64,000 bases of DNA from Mariniblastus fucicola. GTDB lineage: Bacteria; Planctomycetota; Planctomycetia; Pirellulales; Pirellulaceae. Under the pieces are notes generated by a model. That model ran no database searches and was not told the origin of the DNA. It saw only the letters and a list, made by a program, of their open reading frames with translations. The stretch's first letter is position 1, and every line of letters begins with the position of its first letter. The position numbers were made by a program, and so were the translations under genes. Location: the NCBI RefSeq assembly GCF_008087665.1, contig NZ_CP042912.1, forward strand, positions 4,712,001 through 4,776,000, in the 5' to 3' direction. Shown here piece by piece: positions 44,801 through 54,455 of the stretch.

Positions 44801-47800
44801 CACGACCATCAGATCTGGGACAGCATCGTTTTCCCCGGTGCCGGATACGGTGAGATTGGATTGGCAATCGCGGCTCAACTGTTTCCAGAACAACCGTATG
44901 TTGTCGAAGAACTGGAGATCAAAAAGGCTCTGTTCGTTTCCGAAGACAATGTTCCGACAGTCCGGGTCACCTTCAACACGGAAACGAAGACTTTCACCGT
45001 CCACAGCACGGTCGGCAAAGACGTTTGGGATTTGAATGGCCGTGGTCGGTTGATCGAAATGCCCGCTGAACAACCGAGTCCGATCGAAATCACAGCGATT
45101 CAGAACACGCTGACTGATCACATTGACCACGATTCCTACTATGCGGATTTCGCAGCCGCGGGATACCAGTTCGGTCCGAGGTTTCGACACGTCAATAATC
45201 TTTGGCGCGTTCCTGGCGAAGTCCTGGCTGAGATTGTCGTCCCGGAGCAGATCGAAGAAACAGTTGACCAGTATCGATTCCATCCTGCGGTTCTCGATGC
45301 GTGCTTCCACGTGTTCAAAGGCATGGCACCGGTAAGCGATTCCGGCGACGATTTCTTTTTGCCGGCTCACGTGCGCCGCATTCGCCTCTACAGCGAGCAG
45401 CCGAGTGGGCGACTTTGGGCGCACGCAAGAGTCGTCACTGTCGAAGAGCACACGATCTCTTCCGACATCTTGGTCTACGATGAGAATGGAAACCGCGTCG
45501 CGGACATACTTGGCTTCCGCGTCGACCGCATGAAGCAGGGTGGAAACGAAAGCGAGTTAGATGATTTGTACTTCCAGAACGCGTGGGAGAAAGCCAAACT
45601 GCGAGGCAGTCGCGTCGCTGGTTCCTGCGAGTTCGCCACGACGTCAGACATCGTTCAACGCACTGCCCAGCGTACCGGAGAAATTTACAGGAAACACGAT
45701 CTTGCAAATCACTACCACGGATTTGCGCCGCGAATCGAAGCCGTCGTTCACCAGCTTATTGAGAACGCTTACGTGCAGTTGGGCTGGAACCCAAACGCCG
45801 GCGACCAATTCACGCTGGAGCAACTCACCCGAGAGCTGAAGATTGTTCCGCAACATTATCGTCTGGTTGCTGCACAGCTTGGTTGGCTGGCTGAAGCCGG
45901 TTTGGTCCGAACTGTCGAAGATGGACGCTGGGAAGTTCTGCGCGTTCCAAGGTCCGCTGACGTCTCTGGCGAACTTGATGCGTTGGAAACGGAGTATCCG
46001 AAAGCTGCGACGGAAGTCGAATTGCAACGCACGACTGGCGACGGACTTGCTGGCGTGCTCTGCGGCGACGTCGACCCGGTCCACCTTCTGTTCCCCGGCG
46101 GATCGTCTGATTTGCTGGAATCGTTTTACGTACAAGCCTTCGACTTTCCTGCTTACACGGAGCTGATTCCGATGGCGGTGGAGCGAACAATTGAGACTTT
46201 GCCGAAACGTCGATCGCTGAGAGTTTTGGAAGTCGGAGCAGGAACGGGTTCGCTGACGAAAGCTGTGCTGCCCATTCTGCCTGCCGACCAAACAGAATAC
46301 TTGTTCACTGACATTGGACCGGCGTTTCTGTCCAAAGCGAAACAGCGTTTCTCGGCGTCGCCGTTTATCGAATACAGGACACTGGACATTGAACGTGATC
46401 CGTCCGAGCAGGAAATTGCCAACGGCAGCATCGATTTCATCCTTGCCACAAACGTTTTGCACGCGACCGCTGACCTCAAGAACACGTTGGCGAACCTGAA
46501 ATCGTGCCTTGCGCCTGGCGGGATTCTGATGTTCCAGGAAGTCGTCCGTCGACGAGCCGCCTGGGACAACATCTTTGGCTTGCTTGAGGGTTGGTGGCGA
46601 TATACGGACACCGATTTGCGTCCCCATTCGGCGTTGCTTCGACGAGAACAATGGACGTCGCTACTGAGCGAGTGTGGATTCGCCGACGCGGGGTGTTTTC
46701 ATTGCTCGCAGCAGGACGACGAAGCCGAGCAAGCTGTCTTTGTGGCGTTCGCTCCGCAGCCAGTTGAATCGGCGGACGCACCGCCGGAGGTAACCAAAGA
46801 AACGCGTTCGGATCAGGGTAGCTATCTGCTGTTCGCTGACGATTCCGGTTTGGCCAATGAGGTTGCCAGTCGATTGCGTCAACGTGGCTATCGACCGATT
46901 TTAGTAAACCAGGGTCAAGGCCTGTCAAATCCGGCTGATGACACGTTCACGATTTCAGCCACGTCGAAATCTGACATGGAGAGTTTGCTGGCCGAAACTA
47001 CTGCATTGTATCAGCCGATTCGCGGCATCGTTCACTGCTGGAGTCTCGATCATCCTTCGACCTTTGGCCTTTCGACAGAACTTCTGGAGAAAAGCCAAAA
47101 GACTGGAGTTCTCAGCATTCTGAAACTGGCTCAAGCCCTCGGAGAAGAATCCTTCGACGTTCCGCCTCGAGTCCTTGTCGTCACTCGTGGAGCACAGCAT
47201 GTCGTAGAAGGAGACTTCGTCGATGGCATCGCTTCGTCTCCATTGGTCGGAATCACCCGCGTCGCCAACAACGAGCATCCGCAATTCCGTTGGACATCGA
47301 TTGACCTCTCGAACGTTGCGTCGTCGCACGATGCGGAAGACGTCGTCGATGAGCTGTTCGGTAGCGACGGTGAACTTGAGTTGGCCTATCGTGATCAGCT
47401 TCGATACGGCAACCGACTGAAGGCGAGAAAAACCGAAGACATCGCCAAACGCTCGGTCAATGCAGTTCGGCGGGATGGCTCAACCATTCCCTATCGAGTC
47501 GAAACCGACAGACCCGGAATACTGACTAACCTTTCGCTCAACGAAACCATTCGACGCGCACCGGAAACAGGCGAAGTCGAAGTCCAGATCCGAGCCGGCG
47601 GCATCAACTTTCGTGACGTGATGAAGGCTTTGGCGATGTATCCTGGCAATCCAGTCGACCTTCTCTGGTTTGGCGACGATTTCTCAGGCACTGTTCTGCG
47701 AGTCGGTGAAGGAGTCACGGATTTACAGCCGGGCGATGAAGTCGCCGGTATGGCGCCGTATTCGTTTCGCGCTTACAACACGGTCGACCGAAGGATGGTA

Positions 47801-50800
47801 TTCAAAAAGCCAGCTCACCTGACGTTCGAACAGGCAGCAACGCTTTCAACTGTTTTCCTGACGACCAACTACGCGATCAACCATCTTGCACGCATGCAGC
47901 CTGGCGAAAAGATTTTGATTCACGCCGGAACGGGCGGAGTAGGGCAGGCCGCGATTCAGATTTCCCAGCATCTCGGATTGGAGATTTTTTCAACCGCGGG
48001 AACGCCGGAGAAGCGCCAGATGCTTGTCGATGCGGGCGTTCAACACGTGATGGATTCGCGAAGCCTGGACTTTGCTGACAAAATCATGGAAATCACGCAA
48101 GGCAAAGGCGTCGATGCGGTGCTGAACTCGCTCGCAGGTGAGTTCATCCCCAAGAACTTTTCTGTGCTCGCGCCATTCGGTCGTTTCCTGGAGATTGGAA
48201 AGATCGACATTTACAACAACACACGGATTGGACTGGAACCGCTGCGGAACAACATTTCCTACTTCGTGATTGATCTCGCTCAGCATTTGGAACACAAACC
48301 AGACTACGTCGCCACGATGTTCAGCGAACTGTCGGAACGATTCGACAGCGGCGACTATCAACCGCTTACCTTCAAGACGTTTCCGATCACTGAAATCGTC
48401 GAAGCATTTCGATTCATGGCTCAGGGGAAACACGTTGGCAAAAACGTCCTCACCTTCGATATCGATGAAATTCCAATCGGCCCGTGCAGCGAAGACAAAC
48501 TTTTACTTCGTGCCGACGCGACGTATCTGATTGTCGGTGGAGCCAGTGGTTTTGGACTGGAGCTTGCGAAATGGATGACCGAACACGGCGCACGAAATAT
48601 CGTTCTGCTCAGCCGAAGCGGTCCGCGTGACGATTCGGCAGCGGAAACGATACGCTCACTGCAACAAGCCGACTTCAACATCGTCGACGCAAGAGGTGAC
48701 GTCACGCAGCAGGCCGACGTCGATCGAGTCATCGCCCAGATCGAGGCTGACATGCCGCCGCTCAAGGGCGTCGTTCATGGCGCCATGGTGTTGGACGATG
48801 AGTTTATGGCTGGACTGAATGATGAGCGGTTCAGCAAAGTTCTGCATCCGAAGATTCTGGGAGCCTGGAACTTGCACACGGCAACCAAGGATCTGTCGCT
48901 GGAACACTTCATATGCTTTTCTTCGTTTTCGTCGCTCGTCGGCGGTGCGAAACAGTCAAACTACAACTCCGGGAATCACTTCCTTGACGCCCTCGCACAT
49001 CATCGGCGGTCGCTGGGCCAGCCGGCACTGACGATCAACTGGACCGCGTTGAGTGGAGCTGGCTTCGTCGAGCGAAATGAAAAAACGGCTCAGTATCTCG
49101 ACAAACTGGGGATGAAATCGCTGACGATGGACGAAGCGTTTGCAGTCTTTGTGCGCATGATTGCTCGTGATCCAGTTCAGATCGCGGCGTGCCGAGCGGA
49201 TTGGCAAGCGTTGTCCCGGCGGAGTCCTTTGGTCGCAAATTCCAGGACGTTCACGTCGCTGGTTGAATCCCAAAGCGGCGTTGATACGGGCGGGGCGATC
49301 AAACCGAAGCTGCTCGCTGCAGCACCGGCTCAGCGTTTTGAAATGCTGCAAGACCTTGTTGCAGAACAGGTTGGCGGCGTGTTCGGCGTCGATCCAAATC
49401 AAGTCGATCGAGAAACTTCGCTGACCAATCTTGGGCTCGACTCACTGATGGCGATTGATTTGATCAACCGCGTCGAAAGCGAATTGGGCGTCAGTGTACC
49501 GATGGGTAACGTCTTACGCGGGCCAAGTCTCAGCGAGTTAGCCGAAGTACTGATGGGGCTTATTGGCGATTCGACATCTGATGACTCGACTGTGTCTTCC
49601 GACAAACAATCGGCATCGACTTCGCTGGCGCCGCTTGCGAAGACGAGCAAGTTTGGCGATGCGTTCCCGTTGACAGAAGGCCAACAGGCGCTTTGGTTCC
49701 TGTATCGACTCGCGCCGCAAAGCTCCGCTTACAATTTGACTTTTAGTGCCAAACTAACGCCACACATTGACATCGCGTCAATGGAAAGAGCATTCGAGTT
49801 ATTGTTCAGGCGACACCCGATGCTGGACGTCACATTCTGCGATTCCGACGGACAACCACTCCAGCGGTACCGTCGCGACGGCAGCGTGGATTTTCGTGAG
49901 CACGACACGATGTCACTCAACGGTGAGGAATTGGACAACCTGTTGGTCGAGCACGCCAACCAGCCGTTCGATTTGGAAAACGGCCCTGTGATTCGGCTCG
50001 AGCTATTCCGCACCAACGACGGGCACATCGCTTTGATGACGATGCATCATATTATTTCCGATGCCTGGTCAGTCACCGTTTTGTTCAGAGATCTGATTGA
50101 ATCCTATTTTTCAATTCGTGCCGGAAGAGATCCACAGTTCGCTCCGATCGAAATCGGATATGAAGACTTTGTTGCGTGGGAGCAGGAACATTTGGCCAGC
50201 GATGCTGGTGAGCAGATGAAAAACTGGTGGAAGCAGCACATCGACGGCGCACCACTGAGCATCGATTTGCCAACCGACCATCCTCGTCCGGCAGTCCAGT
50301 CATTCCGCGGCGCGACTCTTGGATTCAAACTCGACGAAGAACTAACTCATCAGGTTTTGCAAACAGCAGCCCAGCAAAACGTCACGCTATTTACATTGAT
50401 GCTGTCCAGCTATGACATCCTATTGCACCGATACACCGGACAGGATGATTTCCTGGTCGGAAGCCCAATGGCGGGGCGGCAGCATCCTGAACTTCGGCAA
50501 TCCGTCGGCTATTTCGTGAACCCGGTGCCACTTCGCAGCCGCGTCGATGACGACCCGACTTTCACAAGCTATCTTCGCCGAACCAAAGAAACGGTCACCA
50601 GCGGACTCGAACACCAGCAGTATCCTTTCAAGCGAATGGTGCAGGAATCTGGAGGATCTCGCGACACCTCGCGGTCGCCACTTTTTCAGGTCGCATTTTC
50701 CATGGAACGCATCCCTGGTTTCGACGAACAGGGAATCGCAGTTTTCCTGATTGGGGAAGGCGGATACAAGTTCCATCTTGGCGACATGGAGATGGAGTCG

Positions 50801-53758
50801 ATCGATTTGCTGACTCGCCAGGCCCAATTCGAAATCATGTTGGTTGTTGAAGAAGCCGGAGGAAACATTTACGGCTGCTGGCAATATAACCGGGACCTGT
50901 TCGACGCAGAAACGATTGAGCGATTGAATGAAATGTATCACGATCTGCTGATGCAGCTGACGCGAAATCCAAACAAGCGAATCTCTCAGTACTCGATCGC
51001 AACCGAATCGGAGTTCCATCAAACGACCGAAGAATCGACAGACGATTTGCCGATCGAAGTTCGCGTTGAACAGTGGAACAAGACCGAGACCGCATTGGAT
51101 AATGATCGTCCGGTACACGAGCAGATCGAACAGCAGGCTTTGAAAACGCCAGACGCAATTGCCGTTGTTTGTGGTAGCGAATCGCTCACCTATCGGGAAC
51201 TCAACGAGAAAGCCAATCAACTTGCGTGGCACCTTAAGGAACTCGGAGTCGGGCCAGACGTTCGAGTCGGAATTTCGATCCAACGTGAAGTGCAACTGAT
51301 TGTCACAATCCAAGCGGTGTTGAAAGCCGGCGGTGCATATGTTCCGCTCGATCAAAGCTATCCTCAAAAACGCCTGCAACAGATCACCACCACGGCAGAA
51401 CTGTCCGTCGTTGTCACTGACCAGGCTCATCGTGAAAAATTCGCAGATACCTGTGAACATGTCGCCTGCTTTGATGCGGATGATTTGACTATCGCCAGAC
51501 AACGCAATGACAACCCACCGGTGACGGCGTCCGCAGAAAACTTGATGTACGTGATCTACACATCAGGTTCGACAGGCGATCCAAAAGGAGCAGGCGTTTA
51601 CCATCGCGGATTCACGAACCTGGTAGACTGGTTCCGTCGCGAGTTCGAAATCGACGCCAACGATCGTTCACTGGTTGTCACTTCCCATGGCTTCGATTTG
51701 ACGCAAAAGAATCTGTTCGCGACGCTCACAGTCGGCGGCCAGGTCCATCTGACGGATTGCCAGATCTTTGATCCTGGCATCATCCTGAACGAAGTCTCGC
51801 AAGCTGACATTTCACTGCTCAACTGCACACCCAGCAACCTCTATCTGTTGCTGAGCGATTCAGAAAAGACTCCTCAGTTGAATTCGTTGCGGATGGTTTT
51901 CCTTGGTGGAGAGCCAATTGACATGGCGAAACTTGCACCGTGGCGAAACCAATCTGGCTTTGCCACCACCATCGTTAACACATACGGGCCAACCGAATGT
52001 ACTGACATATGCTCTTTCTATCGCATTGCACCGGACAGCATCGAGAAATCGATCCCGGTCGGTTTTCCGATCTCGAATGTGCAAACCTGGGTTCTCGATG
52101 AGCAACTGCGGAAAGTTCCTGTCGGCGTGACCGGCGAACTTTGCATCGGTGGAGTGAGCGTCGGGGCAGGATATCTGCATGACTCGCAACTGACGTCGGA
52201 AAAGTTCGTTGCCAATCCGTTTGCATCGGATGATTGCGATCGAATCTACCGGACGGGCGACTTGTGTCGCTACCGCGAAAATGGAGCCATTGATTTCATC
52301 GGTCGCGTAGACGATCAAATCAAAATTCGAGGCAACCGAGTCGAACTTGGCGAAATCGAATCTGTTTTGCTAACGCATTCGCAGATCACTGACTGTGCCG
52401 TGATCGCCGTCGACGATGCTCGTGGCAACAAACGACTGGTCGCTTTTTTCGTTGCAAACTCCGTTCAACCAGGCAGCAACGGGCATCCGGTCGAAGCGTC
52501 AACTCCTCCATCGTCTGATGAACTGAAGCAGTTCCTTTTCGATCAACTGCCCTCGTACATGGTGCCGTCGCTGTTCAATTCTTTAGCACAAATGCCACTG
52601 ACTCCGCACGGCAAAGTCGACCGAAGAGCACTCGCATCGATCGGCAATCGGTTCCGGCGAGTTGACTATCTCGCGCCGCGAAATGAAACGGAAATCATGC
52701 TGTCCGGGCTTTGGGAAGCAGTTTTGGGAGAAGAACGAATCGGCGTCAAAGATGGCTTCTTTGATCTGGGCGGTGACTCGATGATGAGCATTGAGTTGGT
52801 GATCAAAATCCGTAAAGCGACCGGCATTGAAGTCCCGCTGGCGGTGCTGCTGCAGAACGACACGGTCGCCGGAATGGCCAACTACCTGAGCCAGAATCCA
52901 AACTCGGCCTGGTCTCCGATCGTTCCAATTCAAACTCACGGAGATCGGCCACCGCTGTTTTGCATTCACCCAGTCGGTGGCAACGTGCTGTGCTACGCTC
53001 CGCTGGCCGATGCGCTGGGTGACAACCAACCGGTCTACGGTCTGCAAGCCCGAGGCGTTGCAGGAACCGATGAGCCACTGGCTTCGATGGAGTTGATGGT
53101 TGAAGACTACCTGAGCGCGATTCGCGAAATCCAGCCGTCAGGCCCGTACCATTTTGCGGCCTGGTCATCAGGAGGAATTGTGGCTTACGAAATCGCCAGA
53201 CGGCTGATCGACAATGGCGAACAAGTCGCGACGGTTGCGTTGTTTGACTCTTTCGCACCGGCGTTGATGCGGATTGATGTTGACGATGATGCAATGATCC
53301 TGGCCGAATTGGTGAAGTTCCTCAATCGCTTTTACAACCTCAACATCGACGTGAGCTATGACTCCCTGGCTTCAGCCGGACCGGACGAACGGATCGCGAT
53401 GACACTGGCCAGCGCCAAGCAAACCGGTTTTGTTCCCGAAGACTTTGACGAAGCCTACATGCGTCGATTCCTGTCTGTTTGCAAAGCCAACCTTCGCGCG
53501 ATCAGCCAATATATCGAAGTCCAGCAGCCTGAAGTTCCAGCCGTTCTGTATCGAGCTTTGGATCCGAACGGGCGTAGCTATACGATTGATTCCGATTCAG
53601 CATCAGATCTTGGCTGGGGAAAATTGATTGGCCGCTCCATTGAGGTGATCGACATGAATGCGGATCACGTTTCCATAATTTCTGGCGAAGAAGTCGCGAA
53701 AGTTGCCAACGATCTTCGTGAAAGGATCGGTGTCCTTACCAAAACCAATCCAGCCTAG
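41891..53758 (+). CDS. Hybrid type I polyketide synthase / non-ribosomal peptide synthetase, 3955 residues
   Basis: One gene encodes a full assembly line. In order: ketosynthase (~19-450; C190 in DTACSSAL, H325 in EAHGTGTPVGDP, H365 in NIGHLESG); acyltransferase (~580-870; S674 in GHSVGEV, specificity motif YAFH); dehydratase (~940-1215; H973 in HDHQIWDSIVFPG, D1136 in HPAVLDACFH); C-methyltransferase (~1380-1600; VLEVGAGTGSLTKA); structural pseudo-KR (~1640-1850); enoylreductase (~1880-2185; IHAGTGGVGQAA); ketoreductase (~2210-2400; VGGASGFGLELA, S2345, Y2358); acyl carrier (S2518 in LGLDSLM); condensation domain (~2590-3030; HHIISDA, H2720); adenylation domain (~3080-3600; YTSGSTGDPKG, K3575); peptidyl carrier (S3630 in LGGDSMM); thioesterase (~3660-3955; S3759 in AAWSSGG, H3926). 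All reductive residues look intact. The inferred product is a C-methylated reduced acyl chain condensed with one amino acid and released by the thioesterase. ATG at 41906 is an alternative start. No phosphopantetheinyl transferase is nearby. Confidence 0.95.
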   Translation: MRNNNMIRQSQNSNSLKHPPLAVVGIGCRFSGGVTDAASLWKLLVEGRSGIVEVPTDRWNRDRFYHPNRAIPGRMISKWGGFLDGLDQFDPQFWGISPREAARMDPQHRWLLEVAWEAIEDGGIAPQKLRGESVGVFVGIAGNDYAGIQMPHHAGIDVHTNSGSTQSIASNRISYLLDLKGPSVSVDTACSSALVAMSQACHSIWSGQCRAALSGGVNAIITPHATIGFSKAQMLSPTGQCYAFDARANGYVRGEGAAMVLIKPLSDAIANGDPVYGVIRSAVVNQDGHTSSMTVPGVEGQSAMLRQAYRDADIEPSHVAYMEAHGTGTPVGDPIEATALGNVLCEGRSEDNKCLVGSVKTNIGHLESGSGIAGFLKSLLVLHHDTVPPNRNFETPNPNIPFERLGLEIANELQPLPHFEGVSPITAVNSFGFGGTNAHVVLEAAPAAARDVKYSPTLVPGRTNGIAKSSNGNGNGATNGFHRSEKANRPLLLPISARDDASLNSYMQLIKESISTDDNDQNLADFCYSAGARKEHHQNRLVVLGRSGDELRSRLTRRLTDENATAGIVQGKSTTNVGDITFVFTGQGAQWWQMGRELYANEPVFKNLIDRIDALLAPLASWSLVNEMMNAESESSSRIHLTSIAQPAIFALQVALAELWKSWGIEPAKVIGHSVGEVAAAYVAGVYTLDDAVKIIFHRSRLQDSAGGDGRMAAVGISASEASEMIGQNTDKLQVAVINSPSMVTIAGDREPLEELVDQLKKDDKFVRLLRINYAFHTHHMDPIREELLDALSDINPLPSRIPFVSTVTSCVLPGEKLDAMYWWRNVRQPVLFASAMSNLVRAGGRLFLELGPHPALESSIMDVMSEQGKQGSAFHSLKRKTSESEQILTNLAGLHVLGMPIDWAAVNQSSEQFVRLPKYPWNHASHWFESEQSASARLDAIPHPLLEERVVAEKPTWQFQLDPRLFDYLHDHQIWDSIVFPGAGYGEIGLAIAAQLFPEQPYVVEELEIKKALFVSEDNVPTVRVTFNTETKTFTVHSTVGKDVWDLNGRGRLIEMPAEQPSPIEITAIQNTLTDHIDHDSYYADFAAAGYQFGPRFRHVNNLWRVPGEVLAEIVVPEQIEETVDQYRFHPAVLDACFHVFKGMAPVSDSGDDFFLPAHVRRIRLYSEQPSGRLWAHARVVTVEEHTISSDILVYDENGNRVADILGFRVDRMKQGGNESELDDLYFQNAWEKAKLRGSRVAGSCEFATTSDIVQRTAQRTGEIYRKHDLANHYHGFAPRIEAVVHQLIENAYVQLGWNPNAGDQFTLEQLTRELKIVPQHYRLVAAQLGWLAEAGLVRTVEDGRWEVLRVPRSADVSGELDALETEYPKAATEVELQRTTGDGLAGVLCGDVDPVHLLFPGGSSDLLESFYVQAFDFPAYTELIPMAVERTIETLPKRRSLRVLEVGAGTGSLTKAVLPILPADQTEYLFTDIGPAFLSKAKQRFSASPFIEYRTLDIERDPSEQEIANGSIDFILATNVLHATADLKNTLANLKSCLAPGGILMFQEVVRRRAAWDNIFGLLEGWWRYTDTDLRPHSALLRREQWTSLLSECGFADAGCFHCSQQDDEAEQAVFVAFAPQPVESADAPPEVTKETRSDQGSYLLFADDSGLANEVASRLRQRGYRPILVNQGQGLSNPADDTFTISATSKSDMESLLAETTALYQPIRGIVHCWSLDHPSTFGLSTELLEKSQKTGVLSILKLAQALGEESFDVPPRVLVVTRGAQHVVEGDFVDGIASSPLVGITRVANNEHPQFRWTSIDLSNVASSHDAEDVVDELFGSDGELELAYRDQLRYGNRLKARKTEDIAKRSVNAVRRDGSTIPYRVETDRPGILTNLSLNETIRRAPETGEVEVQIRAGGINFRDVMKALAMYPGNPVDLLWFGDDFSGTVLRVGEGVTDLQPGDEVAGMAPYSFRAYNTVDRRMVFKKPAHLTFEQAATLSTVFLTTNYAINHLARMQPGEKILIHAGTGGVGQAAIQISQHLGLEIFSTAGTPEKRQMLVDAGVQHVMDSRSLDFADKIMEITQGKGVDAVLNSLAGEFIPKNFSVLAPFGRFLEIGKIDIYNNTRIGLEPLRNNISYFVIDLAQHLEHKPDYVATMFSELSERFDSGDYQPLTFKTFPITEIVEAFRFMAQGKHVGKNVLTFDIDEIPIGPCSEDKLLLRADATYLIVGGASGFGLELAKWMTEHGARNIVLLSRSGPRDDSAAETIRSLQQADFNIVDARGDVTQQADVDRVIAQIEADMPPLKGVVHGAMVLDDEFMAGLNDERFSKVLHPKILGAWNLHTATKDLSLEHFICFSSFSSLVGGAKQSNYNSGNHFLDALAHHRRSLGQPALTINWTALSGAGFVERNEKTAQYLDKLGMKSLTMDEAFAVFVRMIARDPVQIAACRADWQALSRRSPLVANSRTFTSLVESQSGVDTGGAIKPKLLAAAPAQRFEMLQDLVAEQVGGVFGVDPNQVDRETSLTNLGLDSLMAIDLINRVESELGVSVPMGNVLRGPSLSELAEVLMGLIGDSTSDDSTVSSDKQSASTSLAPLAKTSKFGDAFPLTEGQQALWFLYRLAPQSSAYNLTFSAKLTPHIDIASMERAFELLFRRHPMLDVTFCDSDGQPLQRYRRDGSVDFREHDTMSLNGEELDNLLVEHANQPFDLENGPVIRLELFRTNDGHIALMTMHHIISDAWSVTVLFRDLIESYFSIRAGRDPQFAPIEIGYEDFVAWEQEHLASDAGEQMKNWWKQHIDGAPLSIDLPTDHPRPAVQSFRGATLGFKLDEELTHQVLQTAAQQNVTLFTLMLSSYDILLHRYTGQDDFLVGSPMAGRQHPELRQSVGYFVNPVPLRSRVDDDPTFTSYLRRTKETVTSGLEHQQYPFKRMVQESGGSRDTSRSPLFQVAFSMERIPGFDEQGIAVFLIGEGGYKFHLGDMEMESIDLLTRQAQFEIMLVVEEAGGNIYGCWQYNRDLFDAETIERLNEMYHDLLMQLTRNPNKRISQYSIATESEFHQTTEESTDDLPIEVRVEQWNKTETALDNDRPVHEQIEQQALKTPDAIAVVCGSESLTYRELNEKANQLAWHLKELGVGPDVRVGISIQREVQLIVTIQAVLKAGGAYVPLDQSYPQKRLQQITTTAELSVVVTDQAHREKFADTCEHVACFDADDLTIARQRNDNPPVTASAENLMYVIYTSGSTGDPKGAGVYHRGFTNLVDWFRREFEIDANDRSLVVTSHGFDLTQKNLFATLTVGGQVHLTDCQIFDPGIILNEVSQADISLLNCTPSNLYLLLSDSEKTPQLNSLRMVFLGGEPIDMAKLAPWRNQSGFATTIVNTYGPTECTDICSFYRIAPDSIEKSIPVGFPISNVQTWVLDEQLRKVPVGVTGELCIGGVSVGAGYLHDSQLTSEKFVANPFASDDCDRIYRTGDLCRYRENGAIDFIGRVDDQIKIRGNRVELGEIESVLLTHSQITDCAVIAVDDARGNKRLVAFFVANSVQPGSNGHPVEASTPPSSDELKQFLFDQLPSYMVPSLFNSLAQMPLTPHGKVDRRALASIGNRFRRVDYLAPRNETEIMLSGLWEAVLGEERIGVKDGFFDLGGDSMMSIELVIKIRKATGIEVPLAVLLQNDTVAGMANYLSQNPNSAWSPIVPIQTHGDRPPLFCIHPVGGNVLCYAPLADALGDNQPVYGLQARGVAGTDEPLASMELMVEDYLSAIREIQPSGPYHFAAWSSGGIVAYEIARRLIDNGEQVATVALFDSFAPALMRIDVDDDAMILAELVKFLNRFYNLNIDVSYDSLASAGPDERIAMTLASAKQTGFVPEDFDEAYMRRFLSVCKANLRAISQYIEVQQPEVPAVLYRALDPNGRSYTIDSDSASDLGWGKLIGRSIEVIDMNADHVSIISGEEVAKVANDLRERIGVLTKTNPA

Positions 53759-53898
53759 CGAACCAAATGCCGCAGGCAAATTCCTGCAAACGACTGGCTC
53801 CCTTGACATGCGCCCCGCGTATCGCAAACTAGACGCGAACCGGGAAGGCCTGTTTGAGTATTTTGGGAAATCAATTTGAACAAGTGCTGATTCGCTGA

Positions 53899-53919
53899 TT
53901 GACGGACCTCATCCGTCAA
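53899..53919 (+). promoter_or_regulatory. 8-bp hairpin before the VOC gene
   Basis: TTGACGGA (53899-53906) pairs perfectly with TCCGTCAA (53912-53919) across a 5-base loop, 17 bases before the TTG start of the VOC gene and ~140 bases after the PKS-NRPS stop. It lacks a T run. It could end the synthetase message weakly or control the next gene. Confidence 0.4.
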
Positions 53920-53936
53920 GATCACAGGAGCAAACA

Positions 53937-54332
53937 TTGAAAATCTATATCACATCGGTCATGGTTGACGACCAGGATAAAGCCTTCCAGTTCTACACGA
54001 ACGTGCTGGGCTTCCAAACGAAGCATGATATTCCGATGGGAAAATATCGCTGGCTGACGCTCACGTCTTCAGATGATGAAAACGGCGTCCAGCTCGCGCT
54101 CGAACCCGCGGCTCATCCTGCCGTAGCGCCGTTTCGCGACGCGATGCTGAAGGATGGAATTCCGTGGACCTCGTTTTCTGTCGACAACCTCGACGAGGAA
54201 CATGCTCGCCTTGAAAAACTTGGCGTTCAGTTCACGCAGCCCCCAACCACGCAGGGTGGCTACACGACTGCCGTTTTTGATGACACGTGCGGGAATCTGA
54301 TTCAGATTATCCAACTGCTGCCGGAAGCTTAG
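53937..54332 (+). CDS. VOC-family (glyoxalase/bleomycin-resistance-like) protein
   Basis: A 131-residue protein with the paired beta-alpha-beta-beta-beta layout of the vicinal oxygen chelate superfamily. It starts at TTG with AGGAG seven bases upstream: MKIYITSVMVDDQDKAFQFY is the usual first strand and helix, followed by TNVLGFQTKHDIPMG and, in the second half, SVDNLDEEHARLEKLGVQF and GNLIQIIQLL. Typical metal ligands are not all obvious. It is 178 bases downstream of the synthetase on the same strand, so it could be a self-protection or tailoring protein for the product, but many such genes are unrelated housekeeping functions. Confidence 0.85.
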   Translation: MKIYITSVMVDDQDKAFQFYTNVLGFQTKHDIPMGKYRWLTLTSSDDENGVQLALEPAAHPAVAPFRDAMLKDGIPWTSFSVDNLDEEHARLEKLGVQFTQPPTTQGGYTTAVFDDTCGNLIQIIQLLPEA

Positions 54333-54455
54333 GTTCAAGAAGAATGTCGTTGGCGAGGCTGGTAACTTACTTTGAGCCACGAACCAATCTCGCCGAAAAA
54401 GACTCCTTTCGGTATAACACCAGCTTCCATCAAGTCTCAAAACGACCCGAAATCA

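Noticed and set aside
45644-46651. Long minus-strand frames inside the PKS-NRPS gene (also at 50420-51502 and 44618-45451)
   Set aside because: They mirror the coding strand of a continuous, fully conserved synthetase, so they are shadows.
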